From: Longibacter salinarum
Lineage (GTDB): Bacteria > Bacteroidota > Rhodothermia > Rhodothermales > Salinibacteraceae
Length of the DNA stretch: 64,000 nt
Direction: 5' to 3'
NCBI RefSeq assembly: GCF_002554795.1
Contig: NZ_PDEQ01000004.1
Span: forward strand, 186,001 to 250,000
The notes under the pieces were generated by a model. It ran no database searches. It was not told the origin of the DNA and saw only the letters and a list, made by a program, of their open reading frames with translations. Both the position numbers and the translations under genes were made by a program. Positions 1 through 9,314 of the stretch are shown piece after piece (the stretch's first letter is position 1; every line of letters starts with the position of its first letter).

Positions 1-120
1 CACGCGTACTCAACCTGTTTAGTAACTGGATTGCAACACACTAAGAACAAGAAGTCACCTCTCCGACCGGGCCGAACGTGAACCTCTGGAACGGACGCAG
101 AAGACGCGGTGCGCGAAATC

Positions 121-253
121 GGCGATGTCGCAGCGCTTGGAGCGTAGCGAGGGCCGACCGTTGGGAGGTCAAGTGTGTTGCGAACGGCGCGAGAAACTGT
201 CTTCGGGCGGTCCGTACCGCTGGGTGGCCGGAGGCTGTCCGCCAAATAGGTTT
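121..253 (-). repeat. dispersed intergenic repeat, copy 1
   Basis: Read on the minus strand, this stretch shares blocks with the spacer at about 25555-25635: the block around TTTGGCGGNCAGCCTNCGGC, then GTACGGACC, then a GACCTCC...GGTCGG...CCTCGC.ACGCTC block. This copy has about 35-40 extra bases between the second and third blocks. The rest of positions 1-260 holds no convincing gene. A perfect 12-bp palindrome (GGTTTGCAAACC) lies at 249-260. Confidence 0.55.
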
Positions 254-260
254 GCAAACC

Positions 261-297
261 AAAAAACGCCTCACCGCCGGACGTGGCGATGAGGCGC
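261..297 (-). terminator. rho-independent terminator of serC
   Basis: On the minus strand a hairpin with arms of the form GCGCCTCA..CGCC / GGCG.TGAGGCG is followed by a run of six T. It lies about 25 bp past the serC stop codon, as expected for an intrinsic terminator. Confidence 0.85.
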
Positions 298-322
298 TCA
301 AAACCGGCCGGATCAGATTGGA

Positions 323-1444
323 CTAGCCGTGTGTGCGCTCAAATTCCTTCATGAACGCGACAAGTGTATCGACCGCCTCTTCCGGCAGCGCGTTGTAGAG
401 CGAAGCACGCATGCCGCCGACCGTGCGGTGACCGCCGAGACTAAGGAGTCCATTCTCCTTCGCCTTCTTGATGAACACCGGTTCGAGGTCTTCCTCCACG
501 AGGCGAAACGTGACGTTCATCATTGAGCGCGAGTCTTCGTCGACCGTTCCACGATAGAAGTCGCTGCCGTCAATCGCGTTGTACAGCTTCTGCGACTTGC
601 GCTGGTTGATCGCGTGGATGGCGTCCACCCCACCGAGGTCGTCGAGCCAGCGGAGAACCTTCTCGACCATGTAGATTGGGAATACGGGCGGTGTGTTGAA
701 TCGCTTCGCCGCATGCGTCCCATAGTCGAGCATCGTCGGAAGCGGCTGCTTGCGCTGCTGCAGAAAGTCGTCGTGGATCAAGACGATGGTTACACCAGCG
801 GGACCGACGTTCTTCTGAGCGCCGGCGTAGATCATGCCGTAGCCATCCAGATCCATTGGACGACTGAGCAGCTCACTGGATGCGTCGGTTACGACCGGGA
901 CGTCGAGGTTCGGGTCTTTCTGAAACTGGTTGCCGTTGACCGTTTCGTTCGTCGTGATGTGGACGTACGAAGCATCCGGGTTCAAATCCCATTCCTCGAC
1001 CGGCGGGACGTGGCTGAAGTCGTCGTCCTCACTCGATGCCGCGACGCGAACGTCCCCGACTCGGCGTGCTTCCTTGATCGCCTTGGTCCCCCAGCGCCCG
1101 GTGATGACGTAATCGGCGGAGCCGTCTTCCGGCAAAAAGTTGAGCGGCACCTGGTAGAACTGCATTGACGCACCGCCCTGAAGGAAGAGCACGTGCCAGT
1201 CGTCGCTGAGGCCAAGGAGCTTCTTCATGTGCTCCCGCGCCGATTCCTCGATCTTGTCGTACGCGGCAGAGCGGTGACTGATTTCCATCACGGACGCCCC
1301 CACGTGGTCATACACGGGAAGCTCGTTCTTGGCCTCCAAAAGTACCTCCTCAGGAAGCACGGCGGGGCCGGCGGAGAAATTAAACTGACGCTCGCTTCCG
1401 TCGGTCGGAGCGGAGGCGTTCGACGTAGGATCGGTAACTTGCAT
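323..1444 (-). CDS. serC: phosphoserine aminotransferase
   Basis: Converts 3-phosphohydroxypyruvate and glutamate to phosphoserine and 2-oxoglutarate (serine biosynthesis; the family also serves pyridoxal phosphate synthesis). It is a cytosolic PLP enzyme. The 373-residue length is typical for the family. The N-terminal FNFSAGPAVLP motif begins at about residue 21, the substrate-loop HRS at about 57-59, and the PLP lysine is K211 in GAQKNVGPAG. The extra N-terminal ~20 residues before FNFSAGP are Ser/Thr-rich. The gene stands alone: serA is not beside it, and upstream lies a repeat-filled spacer. A terminator hairpin follows at 261-297. Confidence 0.97.
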   Translation of the reverse strand: MQVTDPTSNASAPTDGSERQFNFSAGPAVLPEEVLLEAKNELPVYDHVGASVMEISHRSAAYDKIEESAREHMKKLLGLSDDWHVLFLQGGASMQFYQVPLNFLPEDGSADYVITGRWGTKAIKEARRVGDVRVAASSEDDDFSHVPPVEEWDLNPDASYVHITTNETVNGNQFQKDPNLDVPVVTDASSELLSRPMDLDGYGMIYAGAQKNVGPAGVTIVLIHDDFLQQRKQPLPTMLDYGTHAAKRFNTPPVFPIYMVEKVLRWLDDLGGVDAIHAINQRKSQKLYNAIDGSDFYRGTVDEDSRSMMNVTFRLVEEDLEPVFIKKAKENGLLSLGGHRTVGGMRASLYNALPEEAVDTLVAFMKEFERTHG

Positions 1445-1566
1445 GTCGACGTGCGAAGTTGGTGGGTCACGAAAAAGAGAACGGCGTGCCGCGCGGGCGA
1501 GGACTGCTGCCCGAGTCGATGGTACTCACGGCTAACCCAACCGTATGGTCCCGTTTGGGACGCTTC

Positions 1567-1602
1567 GAAGTGTGGAAGTATGAAAGTGTGGAAGTGTGAA
1601 GG
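1567..1602. repeat. degenerate heptad repeats (GAAGTGTG type)
   Basis: About five head-to-tail copies of a 7-8 base phrase (GAAGTGTG, GAAGTATG, AAAGTGTG, GAAGTGTG). The same phrase family, in either orientation, recurs at about 1821-1867, 29005-29046, 40179-40214 and 58642-58692. Confidence 0.8.
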
Positions 1603-1738
1603 TTTGGACTTTTGGACGTTTGGACGTTTGGACGTTTGGACGTTTGGACGTTTGGACGTTTGGACGTTTGGACGTTTGGACGTTTGGACGTTTGGACGTT
1701 TGGACGTTTGGACGTTTGGACGTTTGGACGTTTGGACG
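1603..1738. repeat. octamer tandem repeat (TTTGGACG)n
   Basis: Sixteen perfect head-to-tail copies of TTTGGACG occupy 1611-1738, preceded by one imperfect copy (TTTGGACT) at 1603-1610. Because eight is not a multiple of three and the unit makes no stop codon, every frame stays open. This explains the octapeptide-repeat reading frames on both strands. Confidence 0.97.
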
Positions 1739-1820
1739 AAAGTACCTGCCATCTCCAATCGAGTCAACCCGAACGTTGAGATTCCAACCCAATAGACAAT
1801 CCGCAACCCACAATCCACAA

Positions 1821-1867
1821 TTCGAACTTCGCACTTCGCATTTCGCACTTCGCACTTCGCATTTTGC
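1821..1867. repeat. degenerate heptad repeats (ACTTCGC type)
   Basis: About six copies of a 7-base phrase (ACTTCGC, ATTTCGC, ATTTTGC) in a row, in the spacer before the efflux operon. It is the reverse-complement form of the GAAGTGCG/GAAGTGTG phrases found elsewhere in the window. Confidence 0.8.
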
Positions 1868-2055
1868 TTCCTTCCCTTTCGTCGCTCGAATTCCACCGTT
1901 CATGACATTTCGACGGTATCGGTTGTAACGAAGCACACTGAGCGCGCATGTATAGAGAAACTAAACGAACCCACGGGGTAGGCGACGGGTATTCAACCGC
2001 GCTATTACCGGGCCTCTTCCCGCCCGCTCCTCTATTCTTTGCGGCTGCTTTTAAC

Positions 2056-3159
2056 ATGTCTGAGTCTCCTACTTCATCGACCGACGCCTCTTCGGACGAT
2101 CGCATCGGGACATCCCGCCTGGTCGTCATCGGAGCCGTTGCCATTTTGCTCGTCGGCCTTGCCATTCCACGCCTCTTTGCCTCGTCCTCTGAAGGCAATG
2201 GAAACCAGGGTGGCGGGAGCGGAGCCCCCCTCGGCGTGGACATTTTTGTCGCGCAGCCAACCCGCGTCACTGAAACTTTGCAGACGAGTGCAACGCTGCG
2301 AGCCAACGAGTCCGTTGAACTCACCTCGGAAGCCTCCGGCAAGGTCACATCGATTCGGTTCGAAGAAGGCAGTCGAGTCCGCGCCGGACAACTGCTTCTG
2401 ACAATCAACGATGCGGAACTGCAGGCCGAGCGCAAGCGACTCGAGTACCGACTCCAACTGGCCGAAGATCGTGAGGAGCGGCAGCAAAGCCTGCTTGATC
2501 GCGGCGGCGTGAGCCAGGAGGAATACGACGCGGTCGCAAACGAAGTGAGCGTTCTGCGCGCAGAGTTGGATCTCGTGGAAGCGCGCATCGAGAAGACTGA
2601 AATCCGGGCTCCCTTTGCGGGCACCATCGGACTCCGCAACGTGAGCGAAGGCAGCTACATCTCGCCCCAGACGACGATCTCGACGTTGCAGGCGCTGAAC
2701 CCAATGAAGGTCGACCTCGCCGTGCCCGAACAGTACGCGGGACGCATTCAGCCCGGACAAACGATTAGCTTTCGCACCCGCGGCACCGACCGCGCCTTTG
2801 AGGGAGACGTTTATGCCGTCGAACCGCGCATTGAGCCCTCCACTCGCACGCTTCGCCTCCGTGCTCGCGCCGACAACGGGGACGGAGCCCTCCGTCCCGG
2901 AGCGTACGCGGACGCGACAATTCGTCTCGGCACCGTTCCCGACGCACTGATGGTCCCTGCCATGGCCGTTCTCCCCACACTCGGTGGTCAGCGTCTATTT
3001 GTAAAGGAAAACGGCACCGCCCAGCCCCGGAATGTATCGCTTGGTGTCCGCACCGACTCGACGGTCCAGGTCATCAACGGCCTCGCCCCGGGAGATTCGG
3101 TGATTACCTCCGGCATCCAGAATCTGCGCGCAGGCCTCCCGGTCACACCGGACAAGTAA
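2056..3159 (+). CDS. RND efflux periplasmic adaptor (membrane fusion protein)
   Basis: Links the inner-membrane pump to the outer-membrane channel encoded just downstream. I chose the ATG at 2056 (367 residues) because it gives a short polar N-terminus followed by one hydrophobic anchor (about residues 19-38). The frame is open further upstream, but that extension looks non-coding. After the anchor come a lipoyl/barrel-sandwich half (SGKVTSIRFEEGSRVRAGQ), an alpha-hairpin (about 110-155), the second barrel half (RAPFAGTIGLRNVSEGSYIS) and a beta-barrel/C-terminal region with a PGAYADATIRLG stretch. It is about 40 bp upstream of the pump gene and cotranscribed. Substrates cannot be read from the sequence. 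Confidence 0.95.
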   Translation: MSESPTSSTDASSDDRIGTSRLVVIGAVAILLVGLAIPRLFASSSEGNGNQGGGSGAPLGVDIFVAQPTRVTETLQTSATLRANESVELTSEASGKVTSIRFEEGSRVRAGQLLLTINDAELQAERKRLEYRLQLAEDREERQQSLLDRGGVSQEEYDAVANEVSVLRAELDLVEARIEKTEIRAPFAGTIGLRNVSEGSYISPQTTISTLQALNPMKVDLAVPEQYAGRIQPGQTISFRTRGTDRAFEGDVYAVEPRIEPSTRTLRLRARADNGDGALRPGAYADATIRLGTVPDALMVPAMAVLPTLGGQRLFVKENGTAQPRNVSLGVRTDSTVQVINGLAPGDSVITSGIQNLRAGLPVTPDK

Positions 3160-3201
3160 CCCCTCCGCGCGCCCCGCTCTCCGCTTTTTCGCCTGCCCAA
3201 C

Positions 3202-6200
3202 ATGTCGCTCTATTCTCTTAGCATTCGCCGCCCGGTGCTCTCCACCGTGCTGTCGACGATGATTATCATCTTCGGCGCGGTTGGATTTTACTTCCTGGGC
3301 GTCCGCGAGTATCCCTCCGTGAGTCCGCCGGTCATCAGCGTCACCACCGAGTATCGGGGCGCAAACGCGGATGTGATCGACTCGCAGATTACCGAGCCGC
3401 TCGAGGAACAGATCAACGGCATCGACGGCATCCGGACGATCAGCTCGGTCTCCCGCGCCGGTCGCTCAACCGTCACCGTTGAATTTGATCTGGGAGCTGA
3501 CCTCGAACGGGCCGCCAATGACGTCCGTGACCGTGTTTCCCGAGCTCGACGTGTTCTCCCGACCGACGCCGAACCTCCGTCGGTTTCCAAATCGGACGCG
3601 GATGCCCCGCCGATCGTTTTTCTCAACATCAAGAGCGATCAGCGCAATTTGATGGAGCTCACGGAGATCGCGGATAAGCGGTTCAAGGAGCGATTGCAAA
3701 CGATCGAAGGTGTGAGTCGGGTCGACGTCTGGGGCGAAAAGACCTTTGCGATGCGCCTCTGGTTCGACCCCGGAAAGCTGGCGGCGTACAATCTGACGCC
3801 GCTCGATATCCGCTCCGCGCTCGACCGGTCGAACGTCGAGCTTCCATCCGGGCGTATCGAGGGCGAGTCGATCGAGCTCACCGTCCGCACGATGGGTCGC
3901 CTTGAAACCGTTGAGGACTTTGAGAGCCTGATTCTCAAACAGTCTGAGAGCGGTGAAACGGTCCGAATGAAGGATGTCGGCCGCGTTGAAATCGCCCCCC
4001 GCAACATGCGGACACTTTTGCAGCGCGACGGCATTCCGATGGTCGGCGTCGTGCTTCGACCGCTGCCCGGCGCGAACTACATCGACATCGTCGACCAGTT
4101 CTACGAGCGGCTCGAGACGATCAAGGCCGACCTGCCGACGGACCTGGAGCTCGGCATCGGGTTCGACAACACGGAACCGATCCGGCAAAGCATTGATGAG
4201 GTTCAGCAGACCATCTTCCTCGCGTTCCTGCTGGTCGTCTTTATCATCTTTGCCTTCCTTCGCGACTGGCGATCGACCGTCATACCGCTCCTCGTGATTC
4301 CCGTCGCGCTGATCGGGGCGTTCTTCATCATGTACATGGCGGGCTTCTCCATCAACGTGCTCACGCTCCTTGCCATCGTGCTCGCGATCGGCCTGGTGGT
4401 CGATGACGCGATTGTGGTGCTGGAGAATATCTACTCGAAAATCGAGGAGGGGAAACCTCCGATCGAGGCCGGCATCGAGGGGACCCGCGAGATCTTTTTT
4501 GCGGTCATCGCGACATCCATTGCGCTCGTTGTCATCTTTACGCCCATCGTCTTCATGGGCGGCCTGACGGGACAACTCTTCCAGGAATTTGGTCTCGTCA
4601 TCGCCGGGGCGGTCGCGATTTCCTCGTTTGTCGCGCTGACGCTGACGCCGATGCTTTCGTCACGCTTGCTGAAGCAACGGGAGGAGAAGCCCTGGATTTA
4701 CCGCAAGACAGAGCCGTTCTTCCAGTGGCTCACGGATGCCTACCGTCGCACGCTGCAAGCCTTCATGGAAGTGCGCTGGATCAGCGGTGTCGTGCTGATC
4801 GCTGTCATCGCTCTCACCGCGACCTACTGGTGGAGCCTGCCACAAGAGCTCGCGCCACTGGAGGATCGGAGCGGCGTCCGCCTCTTCGCCACCGCCCGCG
4901 AAGGCGCGACGTACAACTACATGGACGGCTTCGTCGACCGGCTGATTTCGACCGTCAACGATGTGGTGCCTGAGGAGGACCAGTCGGCGCTCATCACGGT
5001 CACGTCTCCTGGCTTCGGCGCGTCGACCTCCGTGAACTCGGCCTTCGGTTTCGCCCGTTTCGTCGACCCGAGCGAGCGCGAGACGTCGCAGATGGAATAC
5101 GCAGACCGGCTTCAGGCCGCCGTTTCGAAGCTTGAGGGCGCGCGAACGTTCGTGTCGCAGGAGCCAACGATCTCCGTGGGCTTCAGCAGCGGACTTCCCG
5201 TACAGTATGTGCTACAGGCCCCAAGTGTCGACCGGCTCCGGGAGGTCCTTCCGACCTTCCTGGAGCGCGCCGAGGAGCAGCCAGAGCTGGCGTTCGTGGA
5301 CGTCGATCTGAAGTTCAACAAGCCGGAACTTCAGGTCCGGATCGACCGCGAGAAGGCAGATAATGTTGGCGTCTCGCCCCTCGACGTGGCGCAGACGCTC
5401 CAGCTGGCCCTGGCCGAGCAGCGTGTCGGCTACTTCGTCCGGGACGGCGAACAGCGTGAGGTCATCGCCGCCGTAGAGAAGTCGCGAAGCAACGAGCCCG
5501 TCGACCTGACCGGCCTCTTCGTGCGCACGGCCTCGGGCGAACCGATCATGCTGGACAACCTCGTGACAGTATCTGAGGAGGCGACGCCACCGCAGATCTA
5601 TCGATTCAACCGCTACATGTCTGCGACGGTGAGCGCACGACCCGCGCCCGGCTACACGATCTCCGACGGCATCACGGCAATGGATCGCGTCGCGAATGAC
5701 GTGCTGGATCCGTCGTTTTCCACAGCCCTTGACGGGCAATCGCGCGACTTCCAGGAGACATCAAACCAGCTCCTGTACGTGTTCGGGCTGGCGATCATCC
5801 TCATCTATCTCGTCCTGGCCGCTCAGTTCGAAAGCTTCCGCGACCCGTTCATTATTCTCTTGACGGTGCCGCTTGCTATGGTCGGAGCCCTGTTCGGCCT
5901 CGCTGTCTTCGGTCAGACACTCAACATCTTCAGTCAGATCGGACTGATCATGCTTGTCGGCCTGGTTGCCAAGAATGGCATTCTGATCGTGGAGTTTGCG
6001 AACCAACGCAAAGCTGCTGGATTGTCGATTCGCGACGCCATTGAGGACGCCGCCGTCGCGCGCTTCCGGCCCATCCTGATGACCGCCCTCTCCACAACGC
6101 TCGGCGTGCTGCCGCTCGCTCTGGGGCTGGGCTCCGGAGCGCAAAGCCGCGTTCCTATGGGCGTGGCTGTGATTGGCGGGCTCGTCATCGGTACACTCAT

Positions 6201-6384
6201 GGCACTCTACATCATCCCCGCTGCGTACTCGTACCTGACCAGCGAAGACGCCGGACCCGTACTCGCGACGGTCTCGCCAGATAGTGCCACCGCCCCGACC
6301 AGCGGCGACACCGGCGACGGCATTCCCGCAGAGGACGTGGATACGCGACAACCACAGTCCGAATCGCCTGGGAGCCAGCGGTAA
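3202..6384 (+). CDS. RND efflux pump inner-membrane permease (HAE1/AcrB-like)
   Basis: Proton-driven drug/solvent-type exporter of the inner membrane, acting with the adaptor and channel encoded on either side. Its 1060 residues fit the family. The first membrane helix is at residues 10-30. The duplicated architecture shows two large periplasmic loops (after the first helix and from about residue 560) and two membrane bundles (about 335-540 and 855-1025). The proton-relay Asp pair is visible in AIGLVVDDAIVVLENIY, and the matching second-half helix carries GLVAKNGILIVEFAN. A hydrophilic Ser/Pro/Asp-rich tail of about 40 residues follows the last helix. Middle gene of a three-gene operon. Specific substrate unknown. 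Confidence 0.97.
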   Translation: MSLYSLSIRRPVLSTVLSTMIIIFGAVGFYFLGVREYPSVSPPVISVTTEYRGANADVIDSQITEPLEEQINGIDGIRTISSVSRAGRSTVTVEFDLGADLERAANDVRDRVSRARRVLPTDAEPPSVSKSDADAPPIVFLNIKSDQRNLMELTEIADKRFKERLQTIEGVSRVDVWGEKTFAMRLWFDPGKLAAYNLTPLDIRSALDRSNVELPSGRIEGESIELTVRTMGRLETVEDFESLILKQSESGETVRMKDVGRVEIAPRNMRTLLQRDGIPMVGVVLRPLPGANYIDIVDQFYERLETIKADLPTDLELGIGFDNTEPIRQSIDEVQQTIFLAFLLVVFIIFAFLRDWRSTVIPLLVIPVALIGAFFIMYMAGFSINVLTLLAIVLAIGLVVDDAIVVLENIYSKIEEGKPPIEAGIEGTREIFFAVIATSIALVVIFTPIVFMGGLTGQLFQEFGLVIAGAVAISSFVALTLTPMLSSRLLKQREEKPWIYRKTEPFFQWLTDAYRRTLQAFMEVRWISGVVLIAVIALTATYWWSLPQELAPLEDRSGVRLFATAREGATYNYMDGFVDRLISTVNDVVPEEDQSALITVTSPGFGASTSVNSAFGFARFVDPSERETSQMEYADRLQAAVSKLEGARTFVSQEPTISVGFSSGLPVQYVLQAPSVDRLREVLPTFLERAEEQPELAFVDVDLKFNKPELQVRIDREKADNVGVSPLDVAQTLQLALAEQRVGYFVRDGEQREVIAAVEKSRSNEPVDLTGLFVRTASGEPIMLDNLVTVSEEATPPQIYRFNRYMSATVSARPAPGYTISDGITAMDRVANDVLDPSFSTALDGQSRDFQETSNQLLYVFGLAIILIYLVLAAQFESFRDPFIILLTVPLAMVGALFGLAVFGQTLNIFSQIGLIMLVGLVAKNGILIVEFANQRKAAGLSIRDAIEDAAVARFRPILMTALSTTLGVLPLALGLGSGAQSRVPMGVAVIGGLVIGTLMALYIIPAAYSYLTSEDAGPVLATVSPDSATAPTSGDTGDGIPAEDVDTRQPQSESPGSQR

Positions 6385-6440
6385 CCTAAACGCCGCTGCT
6401 TTCAGTATCTGTTTTCTCTCTTCCCACACCCGTCCCCTCG

Positions 6441-7790
6441 ATGTACGGTCCCCTTCGTTTCTGCGTCACCCTGCTCTTGCTCTGCGCGACTAGCGTGATG
6501 CAACCGGTAGCGGCACAGGTTTCGTCCACAGAAGAGAGTCCGGCGGATACGTTGACCCTGGAGGCGGCCGTTCAGGAGGCGCTGGAGGCCAACTACGACG
6601 TGCAGGTTGCCCGCACCGACGCGGCCATCGCCGAGAATAACGTCACGCTGGGGAACGCGGGATATCTACCACGCGCATCAGCAAGTGGACAGGCCTCGCA
6701 GTCCATCGCCAATTCGACGGTCGAGTTTGGAGGCAGTCAGCAAACGGATAGCGGTGTGGTGTCGACAAACTACAATGCCGGGGCCGAGGCGCGTTGGACG
6801 CTCTTCGATGGCTTTCGCAGAGGCGCCACGTATGATCGTCTACAGGCCGAGCGCAGCCAGCAGCAGGCAGCCACCCGGGAGCAGGTCGAACTCGTCGTGG
6901 CGGATGTCGTCGTGGTGTACTCCGATGTCGCACGCCTGCAGCAGCAGGTCGATGTCTTCGAGGAAGCCGTGTCGATTTCAGAAGAACGTCTCCGCATCGC
7001 GCAACTGCGAAAAGATCTGGGGTCGGCGTCCGACCTGGAAGTTCGGCAGGCCGTTGTCGACCTCAACACCGACCGTGCTGACCGTCTCCGCATCCGCGCC
7101 GACCTGACCGCCGCACGTTCTCGTCTAGCGCGACTCCTCGGACGCACTGCGCCTGATGGACCACCCGTGTCCTCGGATGTCGCTCTCGACCCCAATTTGC
7201 AGGAGGCTCGCCTCCGAGACATTGCGCAGTCGCAGAGTCCGGCCCTCCGCCAGGCCGAGCAGGCCGTCGCCGTCGCTCGTGAGGAAGTCGCAGAGGAGCG
7301 AAGCGACTGGTTTCCCAGCCTCGACCTGTTCGGCGGCTATTCCTACGCCCGCACCGAAAACGGGGCCGGCGCCTTCCAATTCAACGAGGCTTCCCAGTTC
7401 GAATACGGCGCATCACTCGCCTTCACGATCTTCGACGGGTTCGAACGTGAGCGGCGCGTCGAAAACGCCGAACTCCGTGTGCAGGCCGCCAAATACCGCC
7501 AGTCCGATGCAGAGGCACGGCTCGCGGCTGAAATCACCGGAGCCTTCGAGCAGTACAGAAACCGTCTTGCCGTCGTCGAACTCGAGCAGGAGAACGTCAC
7601 GGCGGCCTCTGCCAACGTCGACATCGCCCTCGAACGGTTTCGCCTCGGCACGATCACGTCCGTCGAGCTACGAGAGGTACAACAGCAACGAATCCGGGCT
7701 GAGAGTCGGCTGCTTGACGCACGGTTCGAAGCCAAACAAGCGGAAATCGAGCTTCTTCGCCTGAGTGGACAATTGGTTGACGGTCCGTAG
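6441..7790 (+). CDS. TolC-family outer-membrane efflux channel
   Basis: Outer-membrane/periplasmic tunnel for the preceding RND pump. The protein has 449 residues with a cleavable signal peptide (hydrophobic core at about 5-20, cleavage after the VAAQ region near 26). Two OEP repeats follow, each with a long helical hairpin. These are rich in Ala/Gln/Glu, typical of the TolC coiled coils: about 40-230 (LEAAVQEALEANYDVQVA) and 250-440 (LRDIAQSQSPALRQAEQAV, then SLAFTIFDGFERERRVENAE). Third and last gene of the efflux operon, 56 bp after the pump gene. No clear terminator hairpin is visible after the stop. Confidence 0.95.
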   Translation: MYGPLRFCVTLLLLCATSVMQPVAAQVSSTEESPADTLTLEAAVQEALEANYDVQVARTDAAIAENNVTLGNAGYLPRASASGQASQSIANSTVEFGGSQQTDSGVVSTNYNAGAEARWTLFDGFRRGATYDRLQAERSQQQAATREQVELVVADVVVVYSDVARLQQQVDVFEEAVSISEERLRIAQLRKDLGSASDLEVRQAVVDLNTDRADRLRIRADLTAARSRLARLLGRTAPDGPPVSSDVALDPNLQEARLRDIAQSQSPALRQAEQAVAVAREEVAEERSDWFPSLDLFGGYSYARTENGAGAFQFNEASQFEYGASLAFTIFDGFERERRVENAELRVQAAKYRQSDAEARLAAEITGAFEQYRNRLAVVELEQENVTAASANVDIALERFRLGTITSVELREVQQQRIRAESRLLDARFEAKQAEIELLRLSGQLVDGP

Positions 7791-8267
7791 GTCATACCAC
7801 TCACATTCCCCCCGCGTGGAACGGTCTAAGCCGCTGCACCGCGGGTCCGGTGCGACGTTGACTCCCCTTTTCTGATCAACGCCATTGTCTAGCTACCGGA
7901 CCGTTTGATTTCAAACCGGGATGTCTTCGTATGTCATCGAGAAGCAGACCTCATGCGTCTCGGAAACGAGACGTCATCTTCGAACATGACGCACTCTCAC
8001 ACGCTCATACCCACATCCTCCCATGCATGCTTCTCCAGGACCGAGTTCAATAACGGCCGATTGAGGCGCCGTCTTTCGTGTCTTACATGCCGTGCAGCAT
8101 TTCACGGACACCTCCACCACCGGATGGAATGAAGGAATCGGACGAGATCCATCTACATGACCTGTCCGCCCACACTGAACCGTGTGTGATGAACAACCCC
8201 TTCGTTTCACGACCCGCTCGCCTTCACTCATCTTTTCCCATACCAAATCCAAATGAGAATGTCGGGC
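7791..8267. other. gene-free spacer after efflux operon
   Basis: About 480 bp with only short, composition-driven frames on both strands. No tRNA, clear hairpin terminator or repeat was found. It may hold promoter sequences for neighbouring genes, but nothing specific can be supported. Confidence 0.5.
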
Positions 8268-8519
8268 TCACGATCGTCTGTTGAAGTGTTTTGCACGCTT
8301 GGAAGGACCAGAAAACGTTGATTCCTGCGTCTCTTCCTCTTTTTCGATCGAATCGACCCCACAGCCGAGGCACGGCATCCGGACACGATCATTTGGATTC
8401 AGCATCAGAGTAAAACTGTGGCGGCATAGGCAGCGAATCTGCCAATCCGCTGTAAGCGCGGATTCAGATAGCGTAACGCACTTGATGAGAAAGCCATCAA
8501 GTGTGACAGACCGGTACAT
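8268..8519 (-). CDS. possible small zinc-ribbon protein
   Basis: An 83-residue frame starting at the ATG at 8519. It contains a C-x-C-x-H segment (RCLCRH, about residues 29-34), then after about 18 residues a C-x-x-C-G knuckle (PCLGCG, about 49-54), like a zinc ribbon. The C-terminus is charged and Ser/Lys-rich. No good ribosome-binding site is visible and the region around is non-coding, so it may be a chance frame. The spaced Cys pairs are the only argument for it. Function unknown. Confidence 0.35.
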   Translation of the reverse strand: MYRSVTLDGFLIKCVTLSESALTADWQIRCLCRHSFTLMLNPNDRVRMPCLGCGVDSIEKEEETQESTFSGPSKRAKHFNRRS

Positions 8520-8620
8520 CTGACGGGATCCGTACAATAGGCGATGCCGGTCGGGCGTATGTTCAGCGCAGTGAAGGATTGGTTCTATCCACGCTACCAC
8601 TCATTACAGTACCGATTGGC

Positions 8621-9178
8621 ATGTTTACTCGCTTTGCTTCGCGCACGCTTGCGGCACTCACTCTCCTCTTCTTCTTCGCCGTTCCCGCTCAGGCCCAGGA
8701 CATGGGAGAAGAGCCAGGAACCATCGTTGAGGTTGCCCAGAGCAACGAAAACTTCTCGACTCTCGTGTCAGCCCTGAAGGCCGCGGGACTCGTGGAGACG
8801 CTACAGGGGGAAGGTCCGTTTACGGTTTTCGCACCGACGAACGCTGCCTTCGAAAAACTACCTGAGGGTACTCTCGACAACCTGCTCAAGGAGGAAAACA
8901 AGGATCAACTAACGGCGATCCTTACCTACCACGTGGCCCCGGCGAAGGCCATGGCGAAAGATGTCGTAGGAATGGATGAGGCTCCGACCGTTCAGGGCCA
9001 ACCCGTCCAGATCATGGTCGAAGATGGGACGGTGATGCTGAAAGGCCAGAACACCGCGACAGTGACAACGACCGATATTCAGGCGTCGAACGGTGTCATT
9101 CACGTCATCGACACGGTTCTCATGCCACCTGCTTCTGACGAAATGCAGGAAGGTGACATGGGCGGTGGAGAGCGTTAA
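8621..9178 (+). CDS. secreted fasciclin (FAS1) domain protein
   Basis: A 185-residue exported protein with a single FAS1 fold. Such domains mediate adhesion or matrix contacts outside the cell. The ATG at 8621 gives an ideal signal peptide (hydrophobic stretch about 10-22, cleavage after VPAQAQ near 24). The FAS1 landmarks are visible: [17 protein letters not shown], the H1 box [17 protein letters not shown] and the C-terminal H2 box [13 protein letters not shown]. The tail is Met/Gly/Glu-rich. It is monocistronic with a strong terminator at 9240-9276. Ligand unknown. Confidence 0.92.
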   Translation: MFTRFASRTLAALTLLFFFAVPAQAQDMGEEPGTIVEVAQSNENFSTLVSALKAAGLVETLQGEGPFTVFAPTNAAFEKLPEGTLDNLLKEENKDQLTAILTYHVAPAKAMAKDVVGMDEAPTVQGQPVQIMVEDGTVMLKGQNTATVTTTDIQASNGVIHVIDTVLMPPASDEMQEGDMGGGER

Positions 9179-9239
9179 GGTTCCCTTGTAGCGCACGGAC
9201 AGGCATTCGCGGCCGCGCGCTAACACGTTCGAACGAAGC

Positions 9240-9276
9240 AGGCGAGATGCCCTCTCTGGGTGTCTCGCCTTTTTTT
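9240..9276 (+). terminator. rho-independent terminator of fasciclin gene
   Basis: Hairpin with arms AGGCGAGA..CC / GG..TCTCGCCT followed by seven T-rich bases, about 60 bp after the fasciclin stop codon. Confidence 0.9.
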
Positions 9277-9314
9277 ACTCACGCGCACGTGCCCAGCCTC
9301 GTGGCCGCCCGTTC

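Larger units (their letters stand above)
1445..2055. other. gene-free spacer with short tandem repeats
   Basis: This is a divergent intergenic region between serC (minus) and the efflux operon (plus). It contains three repeat blocks, listed separately. Reading frames open across the octamer array are an artefact of a repeat without stop codons, so no protein is called here. Promoters for both neighbours should lie here, but I cannot place them confidently. Confidence 0.7.

Noticed and set aside
1193-1936. Long frames with FGRLDVWT or PNVQTSKR octapeptide repeats on both strands
   Set aside because: They arise because an 8-bp tandem repeat without stop codons keeps every frame open; the flanking residues show no coding character.
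3466-4575. 369-codon minus-strand frame opposite the RND pump
   Set aside because: Asp/Arg/His-rich antisense shadow of a clear pump gene.
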